Counted from the stretch's first letter, positions 42,173 through 50,975 are shown. The stretch is 59,205 nucleotides of DNA from Candidatus Hydrogenedentota bacterium (GCA_029565395.1 JAKQOG010000151.1:1-59205), one strand, 5' to 3'. Translations and numbers: made by a program. The notes: a model not told the origin generated them from the sequence alone.

Positions 42173-43620
42173 CCAACATTGTTGAACGCATACGCTTGGA
42201 GACACGGGAATACCTGGCCAGTCTTGCCATTGCGGACGGCGGCCGCAGGATCACCTACGGCGATCTGCTGATGAGCGTGGATGAAGCGGGCGCTGTGCTG
42301 AAAAAACTGGGGGTCCAGCGGGGTAAGCGCGTGGCGCTGTTGTGCGACGACAGCATCGAATACATAATTATGAGCCTGGCGGTGTTGCAGTTGTCGGCGG
42401 TCATTGTACCGGTTCCTTTTGCGGCATCCGTGCAGGAAATCGAGACGGTGCTCCGGGAAATGAAGGTCAATTTCTTGATTTTTGAGCTAGGGCCGTATAA
42501 AGCGGCTGGGGCAAAGCGATTAAAGGCGGCGCGCGGCGTGGAGCGGAAATTCTGGTGTCTGGAGCGGCCTTCGGCAGGGAATCCGCCGGATGAGTTCTTC
42601 CGCATGAACCCGGCGTTCATCCGTTTTTCCTCAGGGACAACCGGGGCCAGCAAGGGGGTAGTTATTTCCCATGAAGCGATTGTTGAGCGGACCGATGCGG
42701 CGGACAAGGCACTGCACATCCGGCATGAGGATGCCATTTTGTGGGTGCTCTCGATGAGTTTCCATTTTGTAGTATCGATTCTATTATTTTTGCGGCGCGG
42801 GGCAACGATTATCCTGGCGGGGAATTCGTTCCCTGCGAGCCTGCTCACAGCGATTCATGAATTCCCGCCGAACTTCATTTATGCCGCGCCATTGCACTAT
42901 CACCTGCTCACGCGGCTGGATGCGGTTCCGCCGGAGGCGCTGTCCAAGGTGCGGATTGCGGTCTCCACGGCGATTACGTTGCCACGGAAAATAGCGGAGG
43001 AGTTTCACGGAAAGTTCGGGTTCCAACTCAGTCAGGCGTACGGCATCATTGAAGTGGGCCTGCCGTTTATTAACCAATCGCAGGCGGCCTCGAAACAATG
43101 TTCTGTCGGAAAAATCCTTCCGGATTATCACATTAAAATCCGCAAACAGGATACGGTGGGGGTTGGGGAGATTTTCCTGAAAGGGCCGGGGTTCTTTTGC
43201 GCCTATTTTTCGCCGTGGAAAAGCGCAAAGGAAGTTTGCCGGGGCGGCTGGTTTAATACAGGAGACATCGGGCGGCTGGATGCACGGGGAAACCTTTTCA
43301 TCCTGGGGCGCTCGAAGAATGTTATAAATTTCAACGGCATGAAGATCTTCCCGGCGGAGGTGGAAGCGGTGCTCAACCAGCACCCGTTGGTACAGGAATC
43401 GCTGGTGTACGGTGTGAAACACCCGGAGTATGGCACACTGCCCCTGGCGGATATCGTGTTGCGGCCAGGGGGCGAAGATCGCTTCTGTGTGGACGCCTTG
43501 CGCAGCTTTTGTTACCGGCATCTGGCCAAATACAAAGTGCCCAAGGAATTCCATTGTGTTCTAACTATTTCGAAGACGCTGAGTGGCAAAGTAAAACGAA
43601 CTATTACCGATAAACAGTAA
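42169..43620 (+). CDS. AMP-dependent acyl/aryl ligase (ApeH-like)
   Basis: A 483-residue ANL-superfamily enzyme. The P-loop is FSSGTTGASKGVV, the A5-like motif is YGIIEVG, and GWFNTGDIGRLD and the hinge GRSKNVINFNGMKIFPAEVE are present. The C-terminal Lys motif is SKTLSGKVKR. Enzymes of this type (ApeH) activate the starter acid and load it on ACP in aryl polyene pathways. Without an ammonia lyase in the cluster, the starter may come from central metabolism. It is the last gene of the long coupled run; a 6-bp hairpin GTAAAC-TGGG-GTTTAC spans its stop but lacks a T run. Confidence 0.87.
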   Translation: MTNIVERIRLETREYLASLAIADGGRRITYGDLLMSVDEAGAVLKKLGVQRGKRVALLCDDSIEYIIMSLAVLQLSAVIVPVPFAASVQEIETVLREMKVNFLIFELGPYKAAGAKRLKAARGVERKFWCLERPSAGNPPDEFFRMNPAFIRFSSGTTGASKGVVISHEAIVERTDAADKALHIRHEDAILWVLSMSFHFVVSILLFLRRGATIILAGNSFPASLLTAIHEFPPNFIYAAPLHYHLLTRLDAVPPEALSKVRIAVSTAITLPRKIAEEFHGKFGFQLSQAYGIIEVGLPFINQSQAASKQCSVGKILPDYHIKIRKQDTVGVGEIFLKGPGFFCAYFSPWKSAKEVCRGGWFNTGDIGRLDARGNLFILGRSKNVINFNGMKIFPAEVEAVLNQHPLVQESLVYGVKHPEYGTLPLADIVLRPGGEDRFCVDALRSFCYRHLAKYKVPKEFHCVLTISKTLSGKVKRTITDKQ

Positions 43621-43756
43621 ACTGGGGTTTACCAGGGACGAATACCTATGAAATCAGGCTGGAGGAAAGGATGTTGGATGGGGCTATTTGTTTCCATTTG
43701 GTGTTGAGGAGGAAAACAAAGAGAATGGGGATTTGGCGCCGGACGCAGAGATCGTT

Positions 43757-44137
43757 TTATTGGGGCTGACCCGAACGAATAAAGAGCGCGGTGATTTGTG
43801 TTGGCCGTCGGATGCGGAGGGAGAGGGGATTTTCGGTACAGGAGAGGTCGCCGTCCCAGCGGAGGAAAGTCCAGCCGGGGGCGGGTACTGGATTGAGGCA
43901 AATAACGGTGTTGCGGGGGTACTGATGGAGGATGGGTTCGGGACCAATGGCGCCGTTCGGAGAACATTTCACGGCTCCGCTGCCGAGGGTGGAGATCCGA
44001 AGAAGGGTTTCATTTGCGCCAGGAAGGGTTTTGGCAAGGGAATAGAAGAGCAATGGGCCTCCTCCGAAGCCTCCCAGGAGTATCGCGGCAAAAATAGTAA
44101 GGTGGATTCCCCCGGCAAGGCGCACAATTCTGGACAT
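43757..44137 (-). CDS. Small exported protein with one InlB-type repeat
   Basis: A 126-residue protein from ATG 44137 behind GGGAGAAGGA; the longer frame to 44212 lacks such a site. The N-terminal hydrophobic segment (IHLTIFAAILLGGFGGGPLL) is a signal or anchor. The rest is essentially one divergent InlB B-repeat (ISTLGSGAVKCSPNGAI, then PAPGWTFLRWDGDLSCTENP, then ITALF). This is the same fold that is tandemly repeated in the large protein at the left end. It converges on the biosynthetic cluster. A free-standing single repeat is unusual; binding role unknown. Confidence 0.65.
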   Translation of the reverse strand: MSRIVRLAGGIHLTIFAAILLGGFGGGPLLFYSLAKTLPGANETLLRISTLGSGAVKCSPNGAIGPEPILHQYPRNTVICLNPVPAPGWTFLRWDGDLSCTENPLSLRIRRPTQITALFIRSGQPQ

Positions 44138-44417
44138 AGTCCTTCTCCCTTCATGAAGGATGGGCTCACTCTCTCGATACATCATGTCCAGACATGACAT
44201 ACCCTTCTCCATCCACTGTCACAACGCACATAGTGGCAATTCTCACACTCACTGCCGTCTGGAGCATGCCCCTGCTCCGCTGCAATAATGCCTCAGCCGC
44301 GCATGTTTTCCACCATCTCTTCCCTAGTTACTTATAGCGTAAAGAACACCTTGCATGGCAGATACACTTTGCATCAGCGCTACTGGCAGTCTTCCACTCG
44401 CATGATACGATTAACCC

Positions 44418-44446
44418 ACTGTATCGGAAAGGTTTTGGGTTGTCAA
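44418..44446 (-). promoter_or_regulatory. Sigma70-type promoter for the InlB-repeat gene
   Basis: On the minus strand TTGACA (44441-44446), 17-bp spacer, TACAGT (44418-44423). It would give a leader of about 280 nt for the gene at 44137. The rest of the 390-bp gap 44138-44527 holds a duplicated AAAATTTGTGGTG motif (44458-44483) and no gene. Confidence 0.4.
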
Positions 44447-44527
44447 GAGAAAATTTGTGGTGGAAAATTTGTGGTGCGGTTTAAGGGTTAGCCGGATTGT
44501 CAAGGGAGAGGGCGGGCGGGATCTCAG

Positions 44528-44893
44528 CTAGAAAAAGAGGGCTGCACAACCGCGGAGGAATATCATGAGGAATAGGAAGATAAGTGCGCATCCGAGGCCG
44601 CAGCAGCATCCGGAGTCATCGCGGTATCGGCGTTGGTAGTGGTAGGCGGCTTGGGTGAAAGGAGTGTCTTCGGGAGGTACCGGGGCCGGGCGCCACTCCG
44701 AGGGTTCAGGTTCGGTGTATTGAGAGGTCGGTTCCTCGTTGAGCGGTTCGGCATGGACATCAATAATGTCGCCGGAACCACCCAAGGCTTCAATAGGCTG
44801 TCGGCATTGGGAACAGACAATGATCTGCCCAGGGATGGGTTCAGCAGCGAGTAAACTGGCGCCGCAGTTGGGGCATTGCAGCAGTCGGGTCAC
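44528..44893 (-). CDS. Zinc-ribbon protein with C-terminal membrane anchor
   Basis: A 121-residue protein. The start is GTG 44893, 4 nt behind AAAGGAG. The N-terminal zinc ribbon is CPNCGASLLAAEP, then VCSQCRQPIEA. A Pro/Glu-rich linker (about 45-90) follows, and the C-terminus has a CCCGLGC cluster and one hydrophobic span (ALIFLFLMIFLRGCAALFF). The family is not identified. It is likely a membrane-tethered sensor or assembly factor. Confidence 0.65.
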   Translation of the reverse strand: MTRLLQCPNCGASLLAAEPIPGQIIVCSQCRQPIEALGGSGDIIDVHAEPLNEEPTSQYTEPEPSEWRPAPVPPEDTPFTQAAYHYQRRYRDDSGCCCGLGCALIFLFLMIFLRGCAALFF

Positions 44894-44963
44894 GCTTCTC
44901 CTTTCGTAGCTGGAAAAAGTGGATTCATTATGGCGAATTCATGGGGTGCGGGTAAAATCAATC

Positions 44964-44993
44964 GCGGGAAGCGTCCGTTTGGGCGCTTCCCGC
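44964..44993 (-). terminator. Hairpin downstream of the acyl-CoA dehydrogenase gene
   Basis: GCGGGAAGCG and CGCTTCCCGC form a perfect 10-bp GC-rich stem with a 10-nt loop, 64 bp past the stop codon at 45057. The T run after it on the minus strand is short (GATTGATTTT). It may end transcription from both sides. Confidence 0.55.
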
Positions 44994-45056
44994 TGCTATA
45001 AACATTCAATTCCTTTTCTTCTTTCTTTTCACAAGAAAAGAGCAAAGAAAAGCGGA

Positions 45057-46964
45057 TTATTTCTTGGGCGGCACGAGATTCTTGGCATAATCACGGTACG
45101 ACGGAGGCAGATCCATGTAGACATCGGTGGCCAGCCAGTTGTATTTGCCGTCCATGAGGTTTTTGGCAATCTTCTTGTACATTTTGTTGTGATTGCATTT
45201 GACGGCGCGGAAGCTCGCCGCGATCTTGGCGCGCGCGTTGGCGCAATAGAGATCGCAGAGTTCCTGCGGCGTCTGGTCGCCGGGATTAGCGGCGATCATC
45301 TGCTCGGTGAAGGAGAGGGTGGCCGCCATGACGAAGAGTTCGGTGCCAACGTCGACGAAGTTGCCCAGAAGGATTTGCTCAAATTCAAGCTTGGCCTGCC
45401 ATTTGCCCATGGTGTGGAAAAGGGAGCGGGCGAGTTTCTTGCACGTCTTAGCCGCAAATTTGAGGTGGTCGCGGTTCGCCGCACTCAGATGTTTCACATC
45501 GAAGTTGATGCTGGGCGGCATCCAGGTCTTGGGATACCAGCCTGCGTAGAATTTCATCGCCTTCATCATGAGAGAGAGGCGGCCTTCTTTCTGGCCCTTC
45601 TTCGGCATCAGGATGGGCATCACCAGCTTGAAATGGGTGTCCATCGCTTCACGCGCCATGATCAGGTGCATGATTTCCGACGAGCCTTCGAAGATACGGC
45701 CAATGCGCATGTCACGCATCGCGCGTTCGACCCAGATGGGTTTTTCGCCGCGATTGTACAGCGATTCGGCCATTTCATAGCCGCGCCCGCCGAAGACCTG
45801 GAGCAGGTCGTCCAGGGTGTACCACACGCGTTCCGTGCAGAAATACTTGGCCGCAGCGGCTTCGAGGCGGATGTCCGCGTTTTTCTTATCCGCGAAGGAG
45901 CAGGTCAGGTAGACCATGGCCTGCATGGCGTACGTATACGAAATGAAATCAGCCAGTTTTTTCGAGATAGCTTGATGCAGGCCGATGGATTGACCCCATT
46001 GCACGCGTTCTTTTGCCCAGCGTGCAGCATCAAAAATGAAGCTCTTGCAGCCACCCGCACCCGCAGCCGGCACGCCAAGGCGCCCGGTGTTGAGGGTGGT
46101 CAGGGCGATTTTCAGGCCCATGCCCGGCTTGCCGATCAGGTTTTCCTTCGGCACTTTGCAGTCAGTGAACCGCAGCCAGCCGTTCGACAGGCCTTTCAGG
46201 CCCATAAACTTGCAGCGGGACACCACTTCGACGCCCGGCCAATCGGTTTCAACGATGAATGCGCTGATTTCAGGAATCTCCACATCCCCAATCTTGCGCG
46301 CGCCGGACTTCGCCATCACGACGATGATGTCCGCATCCGGGCCGTTGGTGGTCCACAGCTTATCGCCATTCAGAATATAGTTTTGGCCGTCCTCCGAGAG
46401 CGTGGCAGTCGTGGTCATGCGGGCGGGGTCGGAGCCAACATCGGGCTCAGTAAGCGCGAACGCGGAGATCTCCCCCTTGGCCAGACGGGGCAGATACTTT
46501 TTCTTCTGCGCTTCGGTCCCAAAGTCTTTTAGAGGCTGCGGGACACCGATGCTTTGGTGCGCGGAAAGCCACGTCACCGTGCTCTGGCAATAACTGCCAA
46601 CGAAACCAAGCATGCGGGCATAGTTCGTGACTGACAGACCAAGACCATCGTAGTCTTTTGAAATTTTCATGCCAAAGAGGCCAAGCTCAGCGAGCTTTTG
46701 TAACGCCTCTTTGGGATACTCACCTGTTTTGTCTACTTGGATCGGGTCCAGGCACTCTTCGAGCACCTTCTTCGTCTTCTCCATCAGCTCATCGCCGATT
46801 TTCTTGTCCTCCGCCGGCTGCATCGGAAACGGATGCACCAGATCCCAACGGAAATTGCCTTTGAACATTTCTGCGGTAAAGCTCGGAAACTTCCATTCCG
46901 CTTCGCGAGCATCTTCCGCCAATGCCATTGCTTTGTCTTTTTCTGCGTCTTGCTTTTGTGCCAT
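45057..46964 (-). CDS. Acyl-CoA dehydrogenase (long form)
   Basis: A 635-residue flavoprotein with the acyl-CoA dehydrogenase fold followed by about 170 extra residues, as in long family members. Conserved segments are: SAFALTEPDVGSDPARM (FAD/substrate loop), ILNGDKLWTTNGPDADIIVVMAK, GMGLKIALTTLNTGRLGVPA, the FAD pyrophosphate motif DLLQVFGGRGYEMAE, and RDMRIGRIFEGSSEIM with the expected catalytic-region GSSE. It oxidises an acyl-CoA to the 2-enoyl-CoA; chain length is not deducible. ATG 46964 is behind AAGGGTGG. It stands alone; a palindromic operator overlaps its promoter, suggesting control by a TetR-type fatty-acid regulator encoded elsewhere. Confidence 0.92.
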   Translation of the reverse strand: MAQKQDAEKDKAMALAEDAREAEWKFPSFTAEMFKGNFRWDLVHPFPMQPAEDKKIGDELMEKTKKVLEECLDPIQVDKTGEYPKEALQKLAELGLFGMKISKDYDGLGLSVTNYARMLGFVGSYCQSTVTWLSAHQSIGVPQPLKDFGTEAQKKKYLPRLAKGEISAFALTEPDVGSDPARMTTTATLSEDGQNYILNGDKLWTTNGPDADIIVVMAKSGARKIGDVEIPEISAFIVETDWPGVEVVSRCKFMGLKGLSNGWLRFTDCKVPKENLIGKPGMGLKIALTTLNTGRLGVPAAGAGGCKSFIFDAARWAKERVQWGQSIGLHQAISKKLADFISYTYAMQAMVYLTCSFADKKNADIRLEAAAAKYFCTERVWYTLDDLLQVFGGRGYEMAESLYNRGEKPIWVERAMRDMRIGRIFEGSSEIMHLIMAREAMDTHFKLVMPILMPKKGQKEGRLSLMMKAMKFYAGWYPKTWMPPSINFDVKHLSAANRDHLKFAAKTCKKLARSLFHTMGKWQAKLEFEQILLGNFVDVGTELFVMAATLSFTEQMIAANPGDQTPQELCDLYCANARAKIAASFRAVKCNHNKMYKKIAKNLMDGKYNWLATDVYMDLPPSYRDYAKNLVPPKK

Positions 46965-47005
46965 GGCTAACCACCCTTGTTTAAAAGCCCAAGTTAAAAG
47001 TTATT

Positions 47006-47055
47006 TACCTACCGACAGGTATACATTCTAGCACGGGGAGACATAAGGATGTCAA
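47006..47055 (-). promoter_or_regulatory. Promoter with palindromic operator for the acyl-CoA dehydrogenase
   Basis: On the minus strand TTGACA (47050-47055) and TAGAAT (47025-47030) are separated by 19 bp. Directly after the -10 box is TACCT-ACCGAC-AGGTA (47006-47021), with perfect 5-bp arms, over the expected start of transcription. The position fits repression; TetR-family regulators of beta-oxidation are the usual binders of such sites. Confidence 0.5.
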
Positions 47056-47262
47056 GCCTTTTCTATAACAATTTTTAGGGCATGTTTTTACGGATCTGGC
47101 AGAATCCTGGAAAATAGCAAGGGAGTAGGGGGCGGGAGGGTTAAGAATAGCCCCCTGATGAGCCAAAGGAAGCGGATTTATACGGAGAAAAAGAGTTTTT
47201 TTTCTTTTGGGTTGTTCACGTGCTACCCTGATAGCCAATTTTGGACAAATGGAAACTCAGCC

Positions 47263-47943
47263 ATGTGGTATGGATTATTGATTGTATGTTGTTCCTTTCC
47301 ACTTTTTAATATGGCGGACACGTGGTCGGGATTGGGTTTGATTTTGAAGGGGGCGGACATGGATACGCCTCTGGGGGAATTTTTGCAGCGGCATCCAAGG
47401 GCATACAACAGTGATCCGGCGGAAATGAACAAGCGGGTGGATCCTGAGGCGTTAAATATCAGCCTGGAGGAACAATTTACCAGGGATCCGTTTTTGAAAT
47501 TGTGGTGTCTGGCGAATTACGGGTTTAAAGAGGGCAAGCTGTATGAGTATTCGGTGCTGTGGTTTGATAAGGCAAGCAAAATCGATGCGCTTAAAAATGA
47601 TTTTTTTTATGCATGCGTGACGCGGCACGGGGCGGGGTTTCGGCGGGAAGCGATGAAGGGGAATGAGGGGAAGCCGAATGAATATCTCGCGCCGGTGTTA
47701 GTATGGCGGAACCAGACTTCTGCCATTGTGGTTTCATGCTCCACGTATAATGATGAGAAAAAGGGCCCGCAGGGGTCGTTTACCTATGCAATGTTCCCCC
47801 CTGGCGATCCGTTTCTGGAAAATCAGTTAATCGGGAAGAAATTGGATGCGGGGACGTTGGATCGTGCGTTTGAAAAAATTACGCCTGCATTGGAAAAAGC
47901 GGTAAAAAAAGTTGCAGAGGGCAAGAAGCATTCTATTTTATAA
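47263..47943 (+). CDS. Hypothetical protein with signal peptide
   Basis: A 226-residue protein if started at ATG 47263 (MWYGLLIVCCSFPLF, a likely export signal); the frame is open back to 47158. The mature part is soluble and basic, with KLWCLANYGFKEGKLYEYSVLWF and a C-terminal amphipathic helix. No family is recognised. It ends 30 bp before the hydrogenase maturation gene hypB on the same strand, but nothing links the functions. Confidence 0.55.
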   Translation: MWYGLLIVCCSFPLFNMADTWSGLGLILKGADMDTPLGEFLQRHPRAYNSDPAEMNKRVDPEALNISLEEQFTRDPFLKLWCLANYGFKEGKLYEYSVLWFDKASKIDALKNDFFYACVTRHGAGFRREAMKGNEGKPNEYLAPVLVWRNQTSAIVVSCSTYNDEKKGPQGSFTYAMFPPGDPFLENQLIGKKLDAGTLDRAFEKITPALEKAVKKVAEGKKHSIL

Positions 47944-47973
47944 TTAACCCGCGGCAAGAGCGAGGAATATCCC

Positions 47974-48624
47974 ATGGAAGTTAAAATTGTTCAAAAAGTA
48001 ATGAAGGTAAATGATGAACTGGCGCAGGGGGTGCGGGCGCGGCTTGCGGAGGTAAAGGTGGCATGTATCAATATGATGAGCGCGCCAGGTTCTGGGAAGA
48101 CCTCGCTGATCGAAGCGGCGTTACACGCATTGAAGGGATTTCCGCGTATTGGGGTGATTGAAGGCGATCCGGATACTACATTAGACGCAGAGCGGATTGC
48201 GGCGTGTGATGCCCCGGTGGTGCAGATTAACACGGATGGCGGATGCCATCTGGAAGCGAATCTGGTGGGGCGCGCATTGAATGGGTTTGACTTGCAGCAA
48301 TTAGACCTGATGATTATAGAGAATGTGGGGAATCTAGTATGTCCGGTGGGTTTTGATTTAGGGGAAAGCAAGCGCGTGGCGGTGGTGAGCGTGACAGAGG
48401 GGCATGACAAGCCGGCCAAGTACCCGAAGTTATTCAGGAGCGCGGATCTGGTGGTATTAAACAAAATCGATTTGCTGCCCTACGTGGATTTCGATATAGC
48501 GCGGTTCCGGGGATTTGTCGAAGGATTGCAACCGGGCGTTCCCATAGTGGAAATCTCCTGCCGCACGGGGGAAGGCGTGGAGGCATGGTGCGAATGGCTT
48601 CGGAAGACGGTCGCCGGAGCATGA
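47974..48624 (+). CDS. hypB: Hydrogenase nickel incorporation GTPase HypB
   Basis: A 216-residue GTPase. The P-loop is SAPGSGKTSLIEA. The metal-binding Cys-His pair is in DGGCHLEA, the G3-like region is MIIENVGNLVCP, and the G4 motif is LNKID. The His-rich N-terminal nickel-storage stretch of some HypB proteins is absent. It delivers nickel to the large subunit of [NiFe] hydrogenase. hypF starts 1 nt after its stop. No hydrogenase structural gene is in the window. Confidence 0.93.
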   Translation: MEVKIVQKVMKVNDELAQGVRARLAEVKVACINMMSAPGSGKTSLIEAALHALKGFPRIGVIEGDPDTTLDAERIAACDAPVVQINTDGGCHLEANLVGRALNGFDLQQLDLMIIENVGNLVCPVGFDLGESKRVAVVSVTEGHDKPAKYPKLFRSADLVVLNKIDLLPYVDFDIARFRGFVEGLQPGVPIVEISCRTGEGVEAWCEWLRKTVAGA

Positions 48625-48625
48625 T

Positions 48626-50896
48626 ATGGGTGAGGCGCGGGTTCATGCGCGGGTTCAAGGCGCAGTCCAAGGCGTCGGGTTCCGTCCGTTTATCTACCGG
48701 ATAGCGCGGAAACATCAGCTTACGGGACATGTGATGAATGTGCCGGACGGGGTCATTCTTGAGGCGGAAGGTCAAAAAACCTCATTGGATGCCTTTCTAT
48801 TGGACCTTGAGCAGGAAAAGCCGCCGCTTTCGCTCATTGATCAGATCGAGGTACAGTGGATCAATCCCGTTGACTCAACATTGTTTGAAATCCGGCACAG
48901 CGAAGGCGCGGGCGATCCCGCGGCGTTGATCATGGCGGATGTGGCCACGTGCGCGGACTGTTTGCAGGATATCCACAATCCGAAGGACCGGCGGTACCGG
49001 TATCCCTTCACGAACTGCACGAATTGCGGGCCCCGGTTCACGATTTTACACCGGCTTCCGTATGACCGGATGAATACAACGATGCGCGGATTCGCGATGT
49101 GCCCGGAGTGTCAACGGGAATATAACGATCCGGGGGATCGGCGGTTTCATGCACAGCCCACGGCGTGTCCGGCGTGCGGGCCGCAATTGGCTCTCTGGGA
49201 TGCGGAAGGCCGCGAACAGGCAATGCGGGATGAGGCACTGCTGGGCGCGGCGCAGAGCATTCGAGAAGGGCGCATCGTGGCGGTGAAGGGGCTGGGCGGG
49301 TTTCATTTGGTAGTGGATGCGCGAAATGAAGAAGCCATCCGGCGCTTGCGCACGCATAAGCACCGCGAGGAAAAACCATTCGCACTAATGTACCCAACAC
49401 TTGAACAGGTTCGCATGGACGTTGAGATATCGGAATTGGAACAGCGGCTGCTACAGTCGCCGGAATGCCCGATTGTGTTGATGCACCGGAAGGCCGGCGG
49501 AATCAGCGATGCGGTGGCGCCGGAGTGCCCGAGGCTTGGCGTGATGCTGCCGTATACGCCGCTGCATCATTTGCTGTTGGAGGCATTGGGATTTCCGATT
49601 GTGGCCACGAGCGGGAACCTGAGCGAGGAACCGATCTGCACGAATGAACGGGACGCTCTGGACCGGCTGCACGGTATCGCGGAAATATTCCTGGTGCACA
49701 ACCGGCCCATTGCACGGCATGTGGATGATTCGATTGTGCAAGTGGCGGCGGGGCGGGAAATGGTGTTGCGCAGGTCGAGGGGATATGCGCCGCTTCCGGT
49801 AAAGCTCCCCCCCACTCCCGAACCGCTGGCAGCCTTTGGGGCGCATCTGAAAAACACCGTGGCCATTGCGAAAAACAGCAATGCGTTTCTAAGCCAGCAT
49901 ATCGGCGATCTGGAAACGCCGCGCGCCTTCGACGCATTTTTAGAGGCGGCGCAGGCATTGGAAACATTGTACGATGCGAGACCAATTCGTGCGGTGTGTG
50001 ACCTGCATCCGGATTATCTCGCTTCCAAACATGCCCGCGGCCTAGGCGTGCCTGTAACAGAAGTGCAACATCATTACGCGCATGTGTTGGCGTGCATGGC
50101 GGAACACGGGCTCACAGGGCCTGTGCTCGGCGTGGCATGGGATGGGACGGGATTTGGTCCGGACGGCACGATTTGGGGCGGAGAATTTTTACGTGCCACG
50201 CCCGTCGAGTATGAACGCGTGGCGTGGCTGCGAACATTTCATCTCCCAGGAGGAGATGCGGCCGTGAAGGAACCACGGAGATCCGCACTGGGGATTTTAT
50301 ATGCCATAGACGGGGATGCCGCATTTGATCGAAAAGATCTTCCGCCATTAACCGCTTTTAGTGAAACGGAGCGGAAGACCATCAAACGAATGCTGGCGCG
50401 AAACCTAAACTCGCCAGAAACCAGCAGTGCGGGACGCCTCTTTGATGCTGTGGCGGCACTGGTGGGACTGCATCCCCGAACCCGATTTGAGGGCCAGGCC
50501 GCCATGGCGCTGGAATATGCCGCACACAGATCCACCGTCTCCACACCAATAGCGAATATGAAACTAACCCCTTCTAAAAAGGGCATAACCGCGGATTGGG
50601 AACCAATGATCCGGGCCATTATTACAGCGAAACAGTCCGGAACCCCCATTGACAATATCGCCGCCGGTTTCCATGCCGCCCTGGCGCATGGAATTGTTGA
50701 CGTGGCCAAACACATCGGCCTAAAGGACATAGTACTAAGCGGCGGATGCTTCCAGAACACCCTGTTAACGGAATGGACCATACAACAACTTCGCGAAAAC
50801 GGGTTCACACCGCATTGGCATCACCGCATCCCCCCCAACGACGGCGGCATCGCCCTCGGTCAGGTCTTCTACGGCACACAGCACATCATAGACTAA
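48626..50896 (+). CDS. hypF: Carbamoyltransferase HypF
   Basis: A 756-residue protein of typical HypF length and order. The acylphosphatase domain is 1-90 (VQGVGFRPFIYRIA). Two zinc fingers follow (CADCLQDIH with CTNCGP; CPECQREYNDPGDRRFH with CPACGP; about 105-190), then a YrdC-like carbamoyl-AMP domain (about 200-385). A Kae1-like transferase domain follows (VQHHYAHVLACMAEHG; GVAWDGTGFGPDGTIWGGEF; DIVLSGGCFQNTLL). It makes the CN ligands of the NiFe centre from carbamoyl phosphate. All domains look intact. Confidence 0.95.
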   Translation: MGEARVHARVQGAVQGVGFRPFIYRIARKHQLTGHVMNVPDGVILEAEGQKTSLDAFLLDLEQEKPPLSLIDQIEVQWINPVDSTLFEIRHSEGAGDPAALIMADVATCADCLQDIHNPKDRRYRYPFTNCTNCGPRFTILHRLPYDRMNTTMRGFAMCPECQREYNDPGDRRFHAQPTACPACGPQLALWDAEGREQAMRDEALLGAAQSIREGRIVAVKGLGGFHLVVDARNEEAIRRLRTHKHREEKPFALMYPTLEQVRMDVEISELEQRLLQSPECPIVLMHRKAGGISDAVAPECPRLGVMLPYTPLHHLLLEALGFPIVATSGNLSEEPICTNERDALDRLHGIAEIFLVHNRPIARHVDDSIVQVAAGREMVLRRSRGYAPLPVKLPPTPEPLAAFGAHLKNTVAIAKNSNAFLSQHIGDLETPRAFDAFLEAAQALETLYDARPIRAVCDLHPDYLASKHARGLGVPVTEVQHHYAHVLACMAEHGLTGPVLGVAWDGTGFGPDGTIWGGEFLRATPVEYERVAWLRTFHLPGGDAAVKEPRRSALGILYAIDGDAAFDRKDLPPLTAFSETERKTIKRMLARNLNSPETSSAGRLFDAVAALVGLHPRTRFEGQAAMALEYAAHRSTVSTPIANMKLTPSKKGITADWEPMIRAIITAKQSGTPIDNIAAGFHAALAHGIVDVAKHIGLKDIVLSGGCFQNTLLTEWTIQQLRENGFTPHWHHRIPPNDGGIALGQVFYGTQHIID

Positions 50897-50940
50897 CCGC
50901 TTGTCGAATTCCCCCAAATCAAAATATCTGTCATGCTCTT

Positions 50941-50975
50941 TCTCCGTGTTCTCTGTGTCTCCGTGTCTCCGTGTG
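50941..50975. repeat. Dispersed CTCCGTG-type repeat
   Basis: TCTCCGTGT, TCTCTGTG and TCTCCGTG units in tandem, in the intergenic space after hypF. A related element in opposite sense is near 58970-58995 (ACCACGGAGAG, GTACGGAGAG). The rest of 50897-51182 shows no gene. Confidence 0.5.

Noticed and set aside
16748..43620. Simple classification as an ordinary fatty-acid synthesis locus
   Set aside because: Export genes, chain-length-factor-like proteins, two lipid acyltransferases and radical SAM enzymes do not belong to housekeeping fatty-acid synthesis.
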